A stretch of DNA of 64,000 bases from a bacterium (GTDB lineage: Bacteria; Actinomycetota; Acidimicrobiia; Acidimicrobiales; Bin134): contig JAPPAP010000033.1 of assembly GCA_026705465.1 (NCBI GenBank), positions 1-64,000 on the forward strand, in the 5' to 3' direction. The position numbers and the translations under genes were made by a program. Each line of letters begins with the position of its first letter. Position 1 is the first letter of the stretch. Of the stretch, positions 51,284 through 60,079 are shown in pieces. The notes beneath the pieces were generated by a model, which was not told where the DNA came from, did no database searches, and worked only from the letters and a program-made list of their open reading frames with translations.

Positions 51284-52210
51284 TCAGCGGGCGAGCAGGT
51301 CGGCGAGTTCGGGGATGTCGAGGTGGGCGAGGGCGGTTTCGATCTCGGCGGCGATGTCGGCTTCAACGGGGGCGAACGGCGGGCGCAGGTAGTGGCCGGG
51401 GAGGCCGGCGCAGGCCATCACCGCCTTCAAGAAGCGCACGCTGCCCCCCGGCCAGCGGTTGGCGCTGAAAAGGCGCATCACCTGGGCGTAGGCAACTTGC
51501 GAGGCGGCGAAATCGCCTGACAAATGGGCAGTTATCACCTGTCGGCACGTGGCCGGGATGATGTTGCCTTCGCCCGACAAGAAGCCCTGCCCGCCGAGGG
51601 CGAGGATGGTGAGCGCCTGCATGGGGCCGCCCACATGCACGTCGCAGCGGCCGTCCACGACATCGACCACGCGGGTTACATAGCCCATGTCGGTATTGGT
51701 CACGTTGATCCCGATGATCTTGTCGGGCGCGTACTCCTGCACGAGGCGGCCGACGAGGTCGAGGGGAATCACATAGCCGTTGAAGATGTGGCTCGACAGC
51801 ACGCAGGGGATGGACGAGCCCTCCAGAACGGTGCGGAAGTACGCCTCGAGTTCGCCGGGGGTCGGGGTGTTCGCATGCCCGACGTCCACGCAGTAGACCT
51901 GCATCGCCTCAAGGCCGACCGCTTCGGCTATGGCCACCAACTCGAGGTACTCGGCGGCCGTGCGCGTTTCTACTCCCATGGCCCGGGCCGAGACGCGGCC
52001 CGCGGCGGTGTCGGCGGCGATCCCGTAGACCAGCTCAGTCTCTTCGGCAGTGAGCGCACAGCCCTCCCCGGGCGAGGAACTGCCCACGTACACGCCCATG
52101 CCCACCGAGGCGAGCCGGTCGACATGGGCCCGCCAGGCGTCGCAATCGAGGCTGCCGTCGGGCCCGAACGGCGTGATCGTGCAGGTGAAGGTGCTCAGCG
52201 GGCGGGCCAT
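51284..52210 (-). CDS. DapA/N-acetylneuraminate lyase-fold protein without catalytic Lys
   Basis: A 308-residue TIM-barrel protein. FTCTITPFGPDGSLD opens the fold, VGSSSPGEGCALTAEE matches the DapA GTTGE loop, and VHVGGPMQALTILALGGQGFLSGEGN follows. Where DapA has the Schiff-base Lys (IIGIK) this has IIGIN (Asn169), and where DapA has Tyr in LYNVP this has LSSHI (Ser139). Ordinary aldolase chemistry is therefore unlikely; a repurposed or binding protein is possible. Its start overlaps the amidohydrolase stop by 1 nt (TAATG), so the two are coupled. Confidence 0.8.
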   Translation of the reverse strand: MARPLSTFTCTITPFGPDGSLDCDAWRAHVDRLASVGMGVYVGSSSPGEGCALTAEETELVYGIAADTAAGRVSARAMGVETRTAAEYLELVAIAEAVGLEAMQVYCVDVGHANTPTPGELEAYFRTVLEGSSIPCVLSSHIFNGYVIPLDLVGRLVQEYAPDKIIGINVTNTDMGYVTRVVDVVDGRCDVHVGGPMQALTILALGGQGFLSGEGNIIPATCRQVITAHLSGDFAASQVAYAQVMRLFSANRWPGGSVRFLKAVMACAGLPGHYLRPPFAPVEADIAAEIETALAHLDIPELADLLAR

Positions 52211-53355
52211 TAGAGATCGGGGAACTTGTGGAGGCGCTTGGCGTTGTCCACCAGCATGAGCGAGCGCTCGTCGAGGGGAACTCCAGCCATCGCCGCCATC
52301 GTCGGCGACCACGCATTGGGGTAGTTGGAGCTGCCGTGGGGGTAGTCGCTCGACCAAAGCATCTTGTCGACGCCGATGTGGTGGCGGTTGTCGATCCCGT
52401 AGGTGTCGGTGACCCAGGTGAAGTGGACGTGCTGCTCGATGTACTCGCTGGGGAGCTTGGCCAGGTCGAACCGGAAGCGGTAGCGGTAGTAGCCGTCGTC
52501 GAGCTGCTCTTTGAAGTAGGGAACCCAGCCGCAGTCCACCTCGGCGAACACCAGGCCCAGATCGGGGAACCGGTCGAAGATCCCCGAGAAGATCAGCTCG
52601 ATCAAGTGCGTCGATGCGCCCAGGAAGCGGGTGGCGGCGGGCAGGGCCAGCAGGTTCTTCTGGGCAGGCATCGTGTTCTGGAGCGACACATGGATGGCGA
52701 GCGTGATGTCGCGCTCTTCCAGGGCCGCCCACACCGGATCGTCGCCGGGGTCGGGCGACAGCGAGCCGTGGGGGTACGCGCTCATCAAGAAACCGCCGGT
52801 GCTGGCCCGGCTGCCCACCCGGTCGACCTCGGCCAGGGCCATATCCACGCCTCGGTTGGGCAGAAGAGGCAGGGCCCGGAACCGGTGCAGGTCGTGGGAT
52901 GCGTATTCGTGAATCCAGTCGTTGTAGGCCTGGACTTGCGCGAGATGGAATTCGGGCTCCTCGGTGGCCGCCACCGCCTGATAGATCCGGGGCGACGGGT
53001 AGAGCACCTCGGCATCGACGCCGGCGATCTCGATCTCGCGGACCCGGGCGGCGGGATCCCATCCCCCGGGCCGGATCTCGTCGAATCGGACCCAGTTCTG
53101 GCGCAACCGCGGATCCTGGCCGGCGCAGGCATTGAGCCCGATGGGCATCGGGCCCTCAACACCCTCGATCACCCAGGCGTCGCCCTCCTCGAAGCTCTCC
53201 ACCCGGGGCACCCGGTCGCGGAACTTCGCCGGAACCCGCGACGTCCACAAGTCGGCGGGCTCGTTGATGTGGCTGTCCGCCGAGATGAGGTTGTAGGAGC
53301 GCAGCGGCCTCGCCGACGATGTTTGAGCGTCCTGCTGCTCGGTGATCATGGTCAT
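52210..53355 (-). CDS. ACMSD-like amidohydrolase family protein
   Basis: A 381-residue protein: ISADSHINEPADLWTSR (N-terminal metal site), AIHVSLQ (mid-barrel His) and WSSDYPHGSSNYP (C-terminal metal Asp). It leads a two-gene operon with the DapA-fold protein. Two ATGs exist at 53355 and 53349; GGAG lies 5-6 nt before the first. Pairing with the DapA fold suggests a shared cyclic-acid or lactone pathway, by inference. Confidence 0.82.
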   Translation of the reverse strand: MTMITEQQDAQTSSARPLRSYNLISADSHINEPADLWTSRVPAKFRDRVPRVESFEEGDAWVIEGVEGPMPIGLNACAGQDPRLRQNWVRFDEIRPGGWDPAARVREIEIAGVDAEVLYPSPRIYQAVAATEEPEFHLAQVQAYNDWIHEYASHDLHRFRALPLLPNRGVDMALAEVDRVGSRASTGGFLMSAYPHGSLSPDPGDDPVWAALEERDITLAIHVSLQNTMPAQKNLLALPAATRFLGASTHLIELIFSGIFDRFPDLGLVFAEVDCGWVPYFKEQLDDGYYRYRFRFDLAKLPSEYIEQHVHFTWVTDTYGIDNRHHIGVDKMLWSSDYPHGSSNYPNAWSPTMAAMAGVPLDERSLMLVDNAKRLHKFPDL

Positions 53356-53435
53356 GTCGACTCCAATCGCAGGTTGTGCCGCCCGCAGCCGGGCCCGGCA
53401 CTCGGCCTCAAACTCTATCGCCGCTCATTTTGGGA

Positions 53436-54557
53436 TTACACCCCACTCATGGCGATAACACCCCGGATGTTGCGGCCCGCGGCCAAGTCCGCGAAGCCGG
53501 TGTTGATCTCTTCGAGCTGGTAGCGCTGGGTGATGAGCTTTTCCAGCGGCAGCCTCCCGGCCCGATAGAGGTCGATCCACCGCACCACATCCCTCGCCGG
53601 GTCGGGACCCCCGATAGTGGTCCCGACGATCGCCCTTTGGGCCAACAGCAGGTTCGGGGAAATGGGGATCGATTCCATACCGTGCGACGTGCCGCCCACT
53701 TGCACCACCATCCCGCCTGCGGAGAGGCAGGCTATGGCCGTCTCGTAGTGCTCCGGGCGGACCCGGTCGGGGGTGAGCAGCACGGCGTCCACCCCCCAGC
53801 CGTCGGTGAGCTCGCCCACTGCCTCGGCGACATCGGCGGCACTGGCATCGACCACGTCGGTTGCCCCATAGCCGGGGGCGAGGGCGAGCTTGTCGGCCTT
53901 GACGTCGACGGCCACGACTCGCTCCGCGCCGGCCAGCGCCGCGCCCATCACCGCGGCGGCTCCCACCCCGCCGATGCCAAGCACCATGACGGAGTCGCCG
54001 GGCTGAACATCGGCGACATTCACCGCCGCGCCCACGCCGGTGGACACTCCGCAGGAGACAAGGGCCGCCACCGCTGGCTCCACCCCGTCGGGAATCTTCA
54101 CCAGGTGGCGCTCGGGGGTGACGGTGTGGCGGGCGAAGCTCCCGAGCCCAAGGTGGGTTCCCACCGCTGAGCCCGACTGGTCGAACATGCGATAGGTGCC
54201 GTCGCGCAGCCGCCCCGAGCCGTCCATGCCGGTGGGGCAGAAGGTCTTGAGGCCCCGCCGGCAGTTCCGACAGGTACCGCACGGCCCCTTGAATATCTGC
54301 ACGACGCTGTCGCCCACATCCAGCGACTGCACCCCCGGCCCCACCTCGACCACGACCCCGGCGCCCTCGTGGCCGCAGACGGCGGGCGGCTCCACGGGAT
54401 AGGCGCCCTCGATCACGTACCGATCCGAGCCGCATATCCCCGCGGCCCCCATCTCCAAGATCACCTCTCCGTGGGCGGGCGGGTGAATCTCAATCGCCTC
54501 TATGGACAGCGGCTCCCCTACCGTCCGCAAGACGGCGGCCTCTGTAGTTGTTGACAT
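53436..54557 (-). CDS. Zinc-dependent alcohol dehydrogenase
   Basis: A 373-residue MDR enzyme. Catalytic zinc ligands are in GICGSDRY and CGHEGAG, and the structural site has four Cys in GPCGTCRNCRRGLKTFC. VMVLGIGGVGAAAVMGA is the NAD motif. It is closest to class III-like actinobacterial ADHs; a thiol-cofactor substrate is possible but not shown. Start ATG 54557 has TAGTTT 6 nt upstream. It is a separate unit from the SDR upstream of it. Confidence 0.85.
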   Translation of the reverse strand: MSTTTEAAVLRTVGEPLSIEAIEIHPPAHGEVILEMGAAGICGSDRYVIEGAYPVEPPAVCGHEGAGVVVEVGPGVQSLDVGDSVVQIFKGPCGTCRNCRRGLKTFCPTGMDGSGRLRDGTYRMFDQSGSAVGTHLGLGSFARHTVTPERHLVKIPDGVEPAVAALVSCGVSTGVGAAVNVADVQPGDSVMVLGIGGVGAAAVMGAALAGAERVVAVDVKADKLALAPGYGATDVVDASAADVAEAVGELTDGWGVDAVLLTPDRVRPEHYETAIACLSAGGMVVQVGGTSHGMESIPISPNLLLAQRAIVGTTIGGPDPARDVVRWIDLYRAGRLPLEKLITQRYQLEEINTGFADLAAGRNIRGVIAMSGV

Positions 54558-54563
54558 GACCAC

Positions 54564-54569
54564 AAACTA
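54564..54569 (-). promoter_or_regulatory. -10 hexamer TAGTTT for the zinc ADH
   Basis: TAGTTT is followed by 6 nt and the ATG at 54557, the leaderless spacing. Confidence 0.45.
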
Positions 54570-54581
54570 GGCGGTTGGGGC

Positions 54582-55319
54582 CTAGCTGGTTATGGTGCCA
54601 CCAGCCAGGGGGATGGTTTGGGCGGTCATCCAGGAGGCCTCCTCGGAGGCGAGGTAGGCGCACAGGGCGGCGACGTCTTCGGGCGTGCCCAACCGCCGGG
54701 TGGGAATGGCTCGGGCCAAGTGGTCGGTGACGCCAGTGCCGCCGGTGTTGGACATCAGCCCCAGAGCGATGGAGTTCACCGTCACACCGGTTTGGGCCAC
54801 CTCAAGTGCCACCGAGCGGAGCAAACCGGCCGCGCCGCCCTTGCCGGCCGAGTAGGCCGCCACTCCGATGTTCACGCCCACAGTGCCCGCTCCCGAGACG
54901 ACGCCGATGACCCGGCCCCAGCCCCGCTCGATCATCCCTGGCAGCACCGCATGGGTGCAGTTCAAGACGCCGCCGAGGTTGACGGCGAGGGGGCCGATCC
55001 AATCGGCCGGCTCGGTTTCTGCGAAGGGCTTGACCGCCATGTCCTCGGCCCCGCCGTTGCCGGCGTTGTTGACCAGGATGTCGATGGGCCGGTCGGCGAT
55101 GGCCTCCCGCACTGCTTCGCCGTCAGTGACGTCGAAGGGCAGCGCTTCGGCGGAGCCGCCGGAGGCCGCAATCTGGTCGGCCACTTCACCGGCTCGGTCG
55201 GCAACGATGTCGTTGACCAGAACGTGGGCACCCTGAGACGCCAGCGTGTGGGCCACTCCCGCGCCGACGTTCTGGCCCGCGCCGGTAACCAGCGCCGTCT
55301 TTCCGTTGAGCTCGAACAT
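54582..55319 (-). CDS. Short-chain dehydrogenase/reductase
   Basis: A 245-residue SDR with VTGAGQNVGAGVAHTLASQG as cofactor motif, NNAGNGG, catalytic Ser in GVVSGAG and YSAGKGG as Tyr-x3-Lys. VNDIVAD after the second strand favours NAD. AAGGGA precedes the ATG by about 9 nt. It is the third gene of the operon MaoC-like, acyl-CoA dehydrogenase, SDR, which resembles a beta-oxidation module: hydration, dehydrogenation and alcohol oxidation. Confidence 0.83.
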   Translation of the reverse strand: MFELNGKTALVTGAGQNVGAGVAHTLASQGAHVLVNDIVADRAGEVADQIAASGGSAEALPFDVTDGEAVREAIADRPIDILVNNAGNGGAEDMAVKPFAETEPADWIGPLAVNLGGVLNCTHAVLPGMIERGWGRVIGVVSGAGTVGVNIGVAAYSAGKGGAAGLLRSVALEVAQTGVTVNSIALGLMSNTGGTGVTDHLARAIPTRRLGTPEDVAALCAYLASEEASWMTAQTIPLAGGTITS

Positions 55320-55343
55320 GGTGGTTTTTCCCTTCAGCCCCTT

Positions 55344-56618
55344 CTACCGAGGAACATCTTGCCAGGCCATGTCGTGGTAGGGGTCGGGCTCCCGGGGCAA
55401 GCCGAGTACCTTCTCGCCGATCACGTTCTTGTTGACCTCGGTGGTTCCGCCTTCGATGGTATTGGCCCGACTGCGCAGCATGCCCTTGGCCGCATAGGGC
55501 ATGGCCGCGGCCCACGCTTCCATGGAGTCGAGTCCGACGGGCTGTTCCCCAGAGGGCCACGCCACCGAACCCATCCCCATGAGATCGGCGGCGGCCAACT
55601 GAAGTGCCTGGTTGAGCTGGCTTTGGTGGACTTTCCCGATGGACGCGGCCGGCCCCGGCGTGCCGCCGGCCTTGACCGTGGCCCGAACCCGCTCGTTGGT
55701 CCACGCCCTGACCATCTCCTCGCAATAGAGCTGCATGAGCCGGTCACGTTCGACGGGGCCGATGCTCGCCTGTCGAGCCTGGTTGAGGAGGCTGTCGATG
55801 CCCCCGCCGCCGATGCGGTCGACGCCGCCAGAACCTGCGCCCGCCACCATTTGGCGCTCACCGGCCAACGTGGACGCCGCCACCCGCCATCCGTCGCCCG
55901 CGGCGCCGACTCGGTGGAAGTCGGGTACCCGCACCTCATCTAGCCACACTTCGTTGAAGTCGACCTCGCCGCCGATGTGGCGCAGGGGGCGCACCTCGAC
56001 ACCGGGCGACGACAGGTCGACCAGGAAGTAGGTGATGCCCCGGCGCTTGGCGACGGTGGGATCGGTGCGGGCCAGGCAGATGGCGAACTCGGACTGGTGG
56101 GCCCATGTGCTCCACACCTTTTGGCCGGTGAGGATCCACTCGTCGCCGTCGCGCTCGGCCTGCATAGCCAATGAGGCCAGATCAGAGCCCGCACCGGGCT
56201 CGCTGAACATCTGGCACCACCGCTCCTGGTTGGCCACCAGAGGAGGAAGAAAGCGCAAACGCTGCTCCTCGGTGCCGTGGGCAAACAGCGCCGGGGCCGT
56301 GTTGTGCAACCCGAGGGGGTTCAGCCGCCCCAGGTTGAGCGGGGCGAGGACCGCCTCGGCCACCCGGGCTTTGGCCGGCGGGAGATTGAGGCCGCGGTAT
56401 GCGACGGGCCAGGTGGCTACGGCCAGCCCCGATGCAGCGAACGTGGGGTACCAGGCCTCATAGTCGGCTCGGGGCCGCACCTCACGGATGGCCAGCCGCC
56501 CATGGGGCGCGGCGTCGCGCCACGCCTGGGGGACGTGCTCGGCGACCCAGGCCGCCACCGCTTCTCGGATCTCGTCGTCGCTGCTGGTTGCATCTATCGA
56601 CAACCGGTCGGGAGTCAT
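55344..56618 (-). CDS. Acyl-CoA dehydrogenase family protein
   Basis: A 424-residue enzyme: MFSEPGAGSDLASLAMQAE is the FAD/acyl region, LTGQKVWSTWAHQSEFA follows, and NKNVIGEKVLGLPREPDPYHD is the C-terminal signature shared with the dehydrogenase at 41663. It desaturates an acyl-CoA. Start overlaps the MaoC-like stop by 4 nt (ATGA), so they form an operon. The long N-terminus (VAEHVPQAWRDAAPHGRLAIREVRPR) is typical of actinobacterial FadE paralogues. Confidence 0.85.
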   Translation of the reverse strand: MTPDRLSIDATSSDDEIREAVAAWVAEHVPQAWRDAAPHGRLAIREVRPRADYEAWYPTFAASGLAVATWPVAYRGLNLPPAKARVAEAVLAPLNLGRLNPLGLHNTAPALFAHGTEEQRLRFLPPLVANQERWCQMFSEPGAGSDLASLAMQAERDGDEWILTGQKVWSTWAHQSEFAICLARTDPTVAKRRGITYFLVDLSSPGVEVRPLRHIGGEVDFNEVWLDEVRVPDFHRVGAAGDGWRVAASTLAGERQMVAGAGSGGVDRIGGGGIDSLLNQARQASIGPVERDRLMQLYCEEMVRAWTNERVRATVKAGGTPGPAASIGKVHQSQLNQALQLAAADLMGMGSVAWPSGEQPVGLDSMEAWAAAMPYAAKGMLRSRANTIEGGTTEVNKNVIGEKVLGLPREPDPYHDMAWQDVPR

Positions 56619-57892
56619 TCCGCCGACATCGTCTCGAACCGATCGACCAGCGCGTCGAGCGCCTCTGAGGCGGTTTTTGCTCCTCCCGGGGGCGTGGGCA
56701 GCTTCACCGGCCCTTGCTCTCGACTGGGAAGCAGGATCGTGGCGTGTCCTGGACAGGTGATCTCACCCCGCTGGTTCTCGCCGTAGATGTCGAGGTCCAC
56801 CGCGGGGGTGCCCTCGTCGGTTTGGTACTTGCGGGTAACCGTTCCCCGCATCCAGTGGGTGTCGCCCACGTAGTTGAACCGGCGGAACTGCACGTCGAGG
56901 GCGGCAAGCCAGGCATCGTCGCCCATCCAGTCGGTACACAGGTGTACCAGCCAGGTCTCGCGCATCCGGCCGTAGTCGTAGATAGCCGGATTGCCGGCTC
57001 GCCGTGCCCACTCGGGATCCCAGTGGACCCGCTGCTGCACATCGGGAATGTTGAGATCGTCGGGGCGGAAAAATCCCGGCACCCGCTGGCGCTGTTGCAC
57101 GCCTAGCCGTAGGGCTTTGACCCCGTATAAGCCCATGCCCATGCCGGTGTGCCACACCACCATGTCGGTGACCCGCATGGGCCCCTTGACCAGCGGCGGC
57201 AGCTCGTCGCCCTCGTCGACGTCCTCCCACCACCGGGGCTCGGCCCCCCGGCGGCGATCCGACTCAGTGCTCACTGCCTCGGAGATCTCGGCGATCTGCT
57301 CATCGGTGTAGGGCTCAATCTCAATGCCGTCGTACTTGCCTCCGCCTTCGTCGGCCTGTCGCTCCACCGCCTGGCGGTCGGTGCGGATCATCAGCCGATA
57401 CTGGGCCGACAGCACCGCTCCCTCGGTGGCGAACACCTCCGCAGTCCATTCATGGACGGTGCGGGCGGCGAACTCGCTCGATTTGTCGTGCACGCCGACC
57501 AGGGCGTTGCGCCGGGTGACCCGCATTCCCGGGCGCAACGGCGCCCACCACTCCCGGTAGCTGCCCGAGTAATAGGCATGGGCCCCCTTGAGCGGATCGC
57601 CCTTGAGCAGCGCCCTGGTGTCGGGATCGAGCTCCTGGACCTCGTTCTCCCCGATGAGGGTGTCGCCGCCGTTCATGTTGGGCGACGCAATTGGTCCTCC
57701 CCACACCGTGCTGGCGCCATAGCCGGGATCGCACCACAGCGGGTTGTCGTCGCCATAAGCCTCTGCCACCTGGCGAAACGCGTCGGTATTGGGCTCCCGG
57801 TACCAGGGCGGCTGGGGATGGGGCTGGGCGATCCCTATCCGAGCCCGCATCCGGTCAATGGCCTCGTCGGTAATCGCCCCTGCATTCGGCAC
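56615..57892 (-). CDS. MaoC/FAS1-like dehydratase-domain protein
   Basis: About 425 residues. The N-terminal hotdog region (VAEAYGDDNPLWCDPGYGASTVWGGPIASP) and the C-terminal TDWMGDDAWLAALDVQFRRFNYVGD correspond to the FAS1-like dehydratase fold with two hotdog units. The DNPLW/GGPIASP segment resembles the hydratase-2 motif but lacks the canonical His. It may hydrate or dehydrate an enoyl-CoA, or bind it. The GTG at 57892 is chosen because TACAGT is 7 nt upstream; a TTG at 57910 is the frame's limit. Confidence 0.75.
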   Translation of the reverse strand: MPNAGAITDEAIDRMRARIGIAQPHPQPPWYREPNTDAFRQVAEAYGDDNPLWCDPGYGASTVWGGPIASPNMNGGDTLIGENEVQELDPDTRALLKGDPLKGAHAYYSGSYREWWAPLRPGMRVTRRNALVGVHDKSSEFAARTVHEWTAEVFATEGAVLSAQYRLMIRTDRQAVERQADEGGGKYDGIEIEPYTDEQIAEISEAVSTESDRRRGAEPRWWEDVDEGDELPPLVKGPMRVTDMVVWHTGMGMGLYGVKALRLGVQQRQRVPGFFRPDDLNIPDVQQRVHWDPEWARRAGNPAIYDYGRMRETWLVHLCTDWMGDDAWLAALDVQFRRFNYVGDTHWMRGTVTRKYQTDEGTPAVDLDIYGENQRGEITCPGHATILLPSREQGPVKLPTPPGGAKTASEALDALVDRFETMSAE

Positions 57893-57899
57893 GTGTGGG

Positions 57900-57905
57900 A
57901 CTGTA
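57900..57905 (-). promoter_or_regulatory. -10 hexamer TACAGT for the MaoC-like operon
   Basis: TACAGT is followed by 7 nt and the GTG at 57892. Confidence 0.45.
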
Positions 57906-58000
57906 CCCAACGACCTTCTCGGTCACGAACAGACACGGCACCATTGGCGGCACCGGGAAACAGTGCAATGCGAACGGGAAGCTGGCATCTGGAATACTGG

Positions 58001-58021
58001 CGAGGCCGACTCACGGCCTCG
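58001..58021 (+). promoter_or_regulatory. Hairpin in the leader of the SurE lipoprotein gene
   Basis: CGAGGCCG (58001-58008) pairs with CGGCCTCG (58014-58021) around the loop ACTCA. It lies 48 nt upstream of the ATG, in the 177-nt divergent spacer. It may be an operator or a leader structure. Confidence 0.35.
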
Positions 58022-58069
58022 TAGAGACCAGCAGGCCGGAAGGGTCAAACGACTGGAAGGGAACGGCAG

Positions 58070-59110
58070 ATGAATCTGAGCAAGCGCGTGATTCAATTCC
58101 TAGCGCTCGCGGTTGTGGCTGCGCTTCTCAGCGCTGCTTGTGGCAACGACGATGACGGCAATGGTGACAGCAGCGTCGGACAGCCGACGCAGGCCGCCGA
58201 AAGCACCGAGGCGCCACGCGAAACTGCCACCCCGGAAGCGCCGGCAGCTACTGAGGCACCCGCGCCAACGGAGGCGCCAGAACCCACTGCCGAGCCGACA
58301 GCCACTGAGGCACCCGCGCCAACGGAGGCGCCAGAGCCCACTGCCGAGCCCACCCCGACCCCCACCCCAACTCCACCGCCCCCGCCGGTGGTGCAGATCT
58401 TGGTAACCAACGACGATGGCATCGATTCCGACGGCATCAATCTTGTGGTGCAGGCGCTCATGAGCTTCGACAACGTCGAGGTCACCGTGGTTGCCCCTGC
58501 CACCAACCAAAGCGGCACGTCGAACACAGTGTCCGATCCCGCGCCGACCACCGCCACGGAGACTGCCACCGCCAGCGGCTATCCGGCTCTGGCCGTTGAA
58601 GGCACTCCGTCCGACTCGGTCAACTACGCGCTCGACTTCGTGTTCGCCGAGCCTCCCGACTTGCTGGTTTCCGGATCGAATGACGGGCAGAACTTCGGAC
58701 CCTTCGCCGAGATTTCTGGCACTGTCGGCGCCGCTCGCACTGCGGCGAGTCGGGGAGTTCCCGCCTTTGCCATCAGCCAAGGGGGCGTCACCGTGGACGC
58801 CGAGCACGAGAGCGGGATCCCCTTCATGGTCGAGTGGCTCAACGAGAATCTGGATGACGTGCTGGCGTTTGAGGGCGACGTCGCCCCGGTGTGGAGCCTC
58901 AACACGCCCTCATGCGGGGGCGTTGGTGAAGTGCGGGGCCTGTTCCACACCTCCCTCGCCGCTGAATTTGAACCCGGAGTAAGGATGTTCAATCCCGACT
59001 GCTCGTCAACGGAAGAGGATTTCGACAATGATGTCGCCGCCTTCTTGGCTGGCTATGCCACGTTGACCATGATCCCCGAGGAGCTGATCCTCGCCCCGCC
59101 GCCTTACTGA
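58070..59110 (+). CDS. Lipoprotein with SurE-type nucleotidase domain
   Basis: A 346-residue exported protein. The signal ends in LSAAC with lipobox Cys24, followed by GNDDDG and a Pro/Thr/Glu/Ala linker containing an 18-residue repeat (58250-58303 and 58304-58357). A SurE-like domain then starts: VTNDDGIDSDG has the metal-binding Asp pair (N114 D115 D116), VAPATNQSG is the Ser/Gly loop, and GSNDGQNFG and SGTVGAARTA are further SurE motifs. SurE normally is a cytoplasmic or periplasmic 5'-nucleotidase; here it is surface-anchored. A Shine-Dalgarno AAGGGA precedes the ATG. Its linker and lipobox resemble the serine-hydrolase lipoprotein. Confidence 0.85.
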   Translation: MNLSKRVIQFLALAVVAALLSAACGNDDDGNGDSSVGQPTQAAESTEAPRETATPEAPAATEAPAPTEAPEPTAEPTATEAPAPTEAPEPTAEPTPTPTPTPPPPPVVQILVTNDDGIDSDGINLVVQALMSFDNVEVTVVAPATNQSGTSNTVSDPAPTTATETATASGYPALAVEGTPSDSVNYALDFVFAEPPDLLVSGSNDGQNFGPFAEISGTVGAARTAASRGVPAFAISQGGVTVDAEHESGIPFMVEWLNENLDDVLAFEGDVAPVWSLNTPSCGGVGEVRGLFHTSLAAEFEPGVRMFNPDCSSTEEDFDNDVAAFLAGYATLTMIPEELILAPPPY

Positions 59111-59165
59111 CAACAGCTAAAGCCTCGCCGGACAAAGCCCACTATTAGTCATCATCAACGACGAG

Positions 59166-60005
59166 CTACACGGTCTCCACGAGGGGCTCTAGGGCATCGG
59201 CCATGTCGTGGACCGAAGCGGGTTCGATGTCTGAGAAGGGGTACAAGATGGCGAGGTCGAGCCCGACCTCCTTGTATTGCTCAGCTTGAGCGACGACGTT
59301 CTCGACGGGGTCGCCAGCTTGGTAGATGAGATGGGTTGAGGTGGTGATCTCGGCGGGGTCGCGGCCGATTTCTTCGCAGCACTCAACCAGCCGGCCCTTG
59401 ACCTCAGCGAACTTCTCGGCTTCGCCGCCGGGGAAGTTCCAGTGGTCGGCCCACTTCGCCGCCAATGGCATGGTCCGCCGCGGCCCAGCACCGCCGATGA
59501 CGATGGGCGGCGTGGGCTGTTGGGGGCCTTTGGGCTCATTGCGGGCGTCGGTGAAGGTGTAGAAGCGGCCCTCGAAGGTGGTGACCGGCTCGCTGAGCAG
59601 CGAAACCACGCACTCCAGATACTCCTCAAAGCGGTCGAAGCGCTCGGTGAGGCTGATCCCGTAGGCACCGGCTTCGACCTCGTTCCAACCGGCACCGAGG
59701 CCGAGATCGAGCCGGCCTTTGGACACGATGTCGAGGGACGACGCCATTGCCGCGCAGACCCCAGGATGGCGATAAGGAGCGGCATTGACCATCGACCCGA
59801 CCCGGATGCGCTCGGTGGCCTGAGCCAGTGCGCTCAACGTCACCCACGCCTCCAGGCATGGGCCTTCCTCACTGCCGTAGATGGGATAGAAGTGGTCGAA
59901 GACCCAAGCCGACTCATACCGAGGGTCGGCATCGAGCTCCTTCCACGTCTCCAACATCACCGACCATTCGATGTTCTGGGGCCTGGTCTTGAACGCCAGT
60001 CTCAT
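59166..60005 (-). CDS. LLM-class flavin/F420-dependent oxidoreductase
   Basis: A 279-residue luciferase-like protein. AWVFDHFYP opens the barrel, IRVGSMVNAAPYRHPGVCAAMASSLDIVSKGRLDLGLGAGWN forms the cofactor cleft, and PIVIGGAGPRRTMPLAAKWAD is the phosphate-binding region. The ATG at 60005 has GGAGG 7 nt upstream; the open frame extends to 60101. It is divergent from the DUF1214 gene. Substrate unknown. Confidence 0.82.
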   Translation of the reverse strand: MRLAFKTRPQNIEWSVMLETWKELDADPRYESAWVFDHFYPIYGSEEGPCLEAWVTLSALAQATERIRVGSMVNAAPYRHPGVCAAMASSLDIVSKGRLDLGLGAGWNEVEAGAYGISLTERFDRFEEYLECVVSLLSEPVTTFEGRFYTFTDARNEPKGPQQPTPPIVIGGAGPRRTMPLAAKWADHWNFPGGEAEKFAEVKGRLVECCEEIGRDPAEITTSTHLIYQAGDPVENVVAQAEQYKEVGLDLAILYPFSDIEPASVHDMADALEPLVETV

Positions 60006-60079
60006 GGATTGCCTCCAACGCTTCTTCGCTTCGGTCTCGTCGTCAATAGAGTGTGCCGGAGCTTCAGAAAGGTCAAACC

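Noticed and set aside
51284..53062. Single 592-residue minus-strand gene
   Set aside because: The upper part is in the wrong frame for the amidohydrolase. The DapA-fold gene starts at 52210 with a TAATG overlap.
58250..58357. CRISPR array or mobile repeat in the SurE gene
   Set aside because: Two tandem 54-bp copies in frame encode an 18-residue linker repeat, so this is protein-level repetition.
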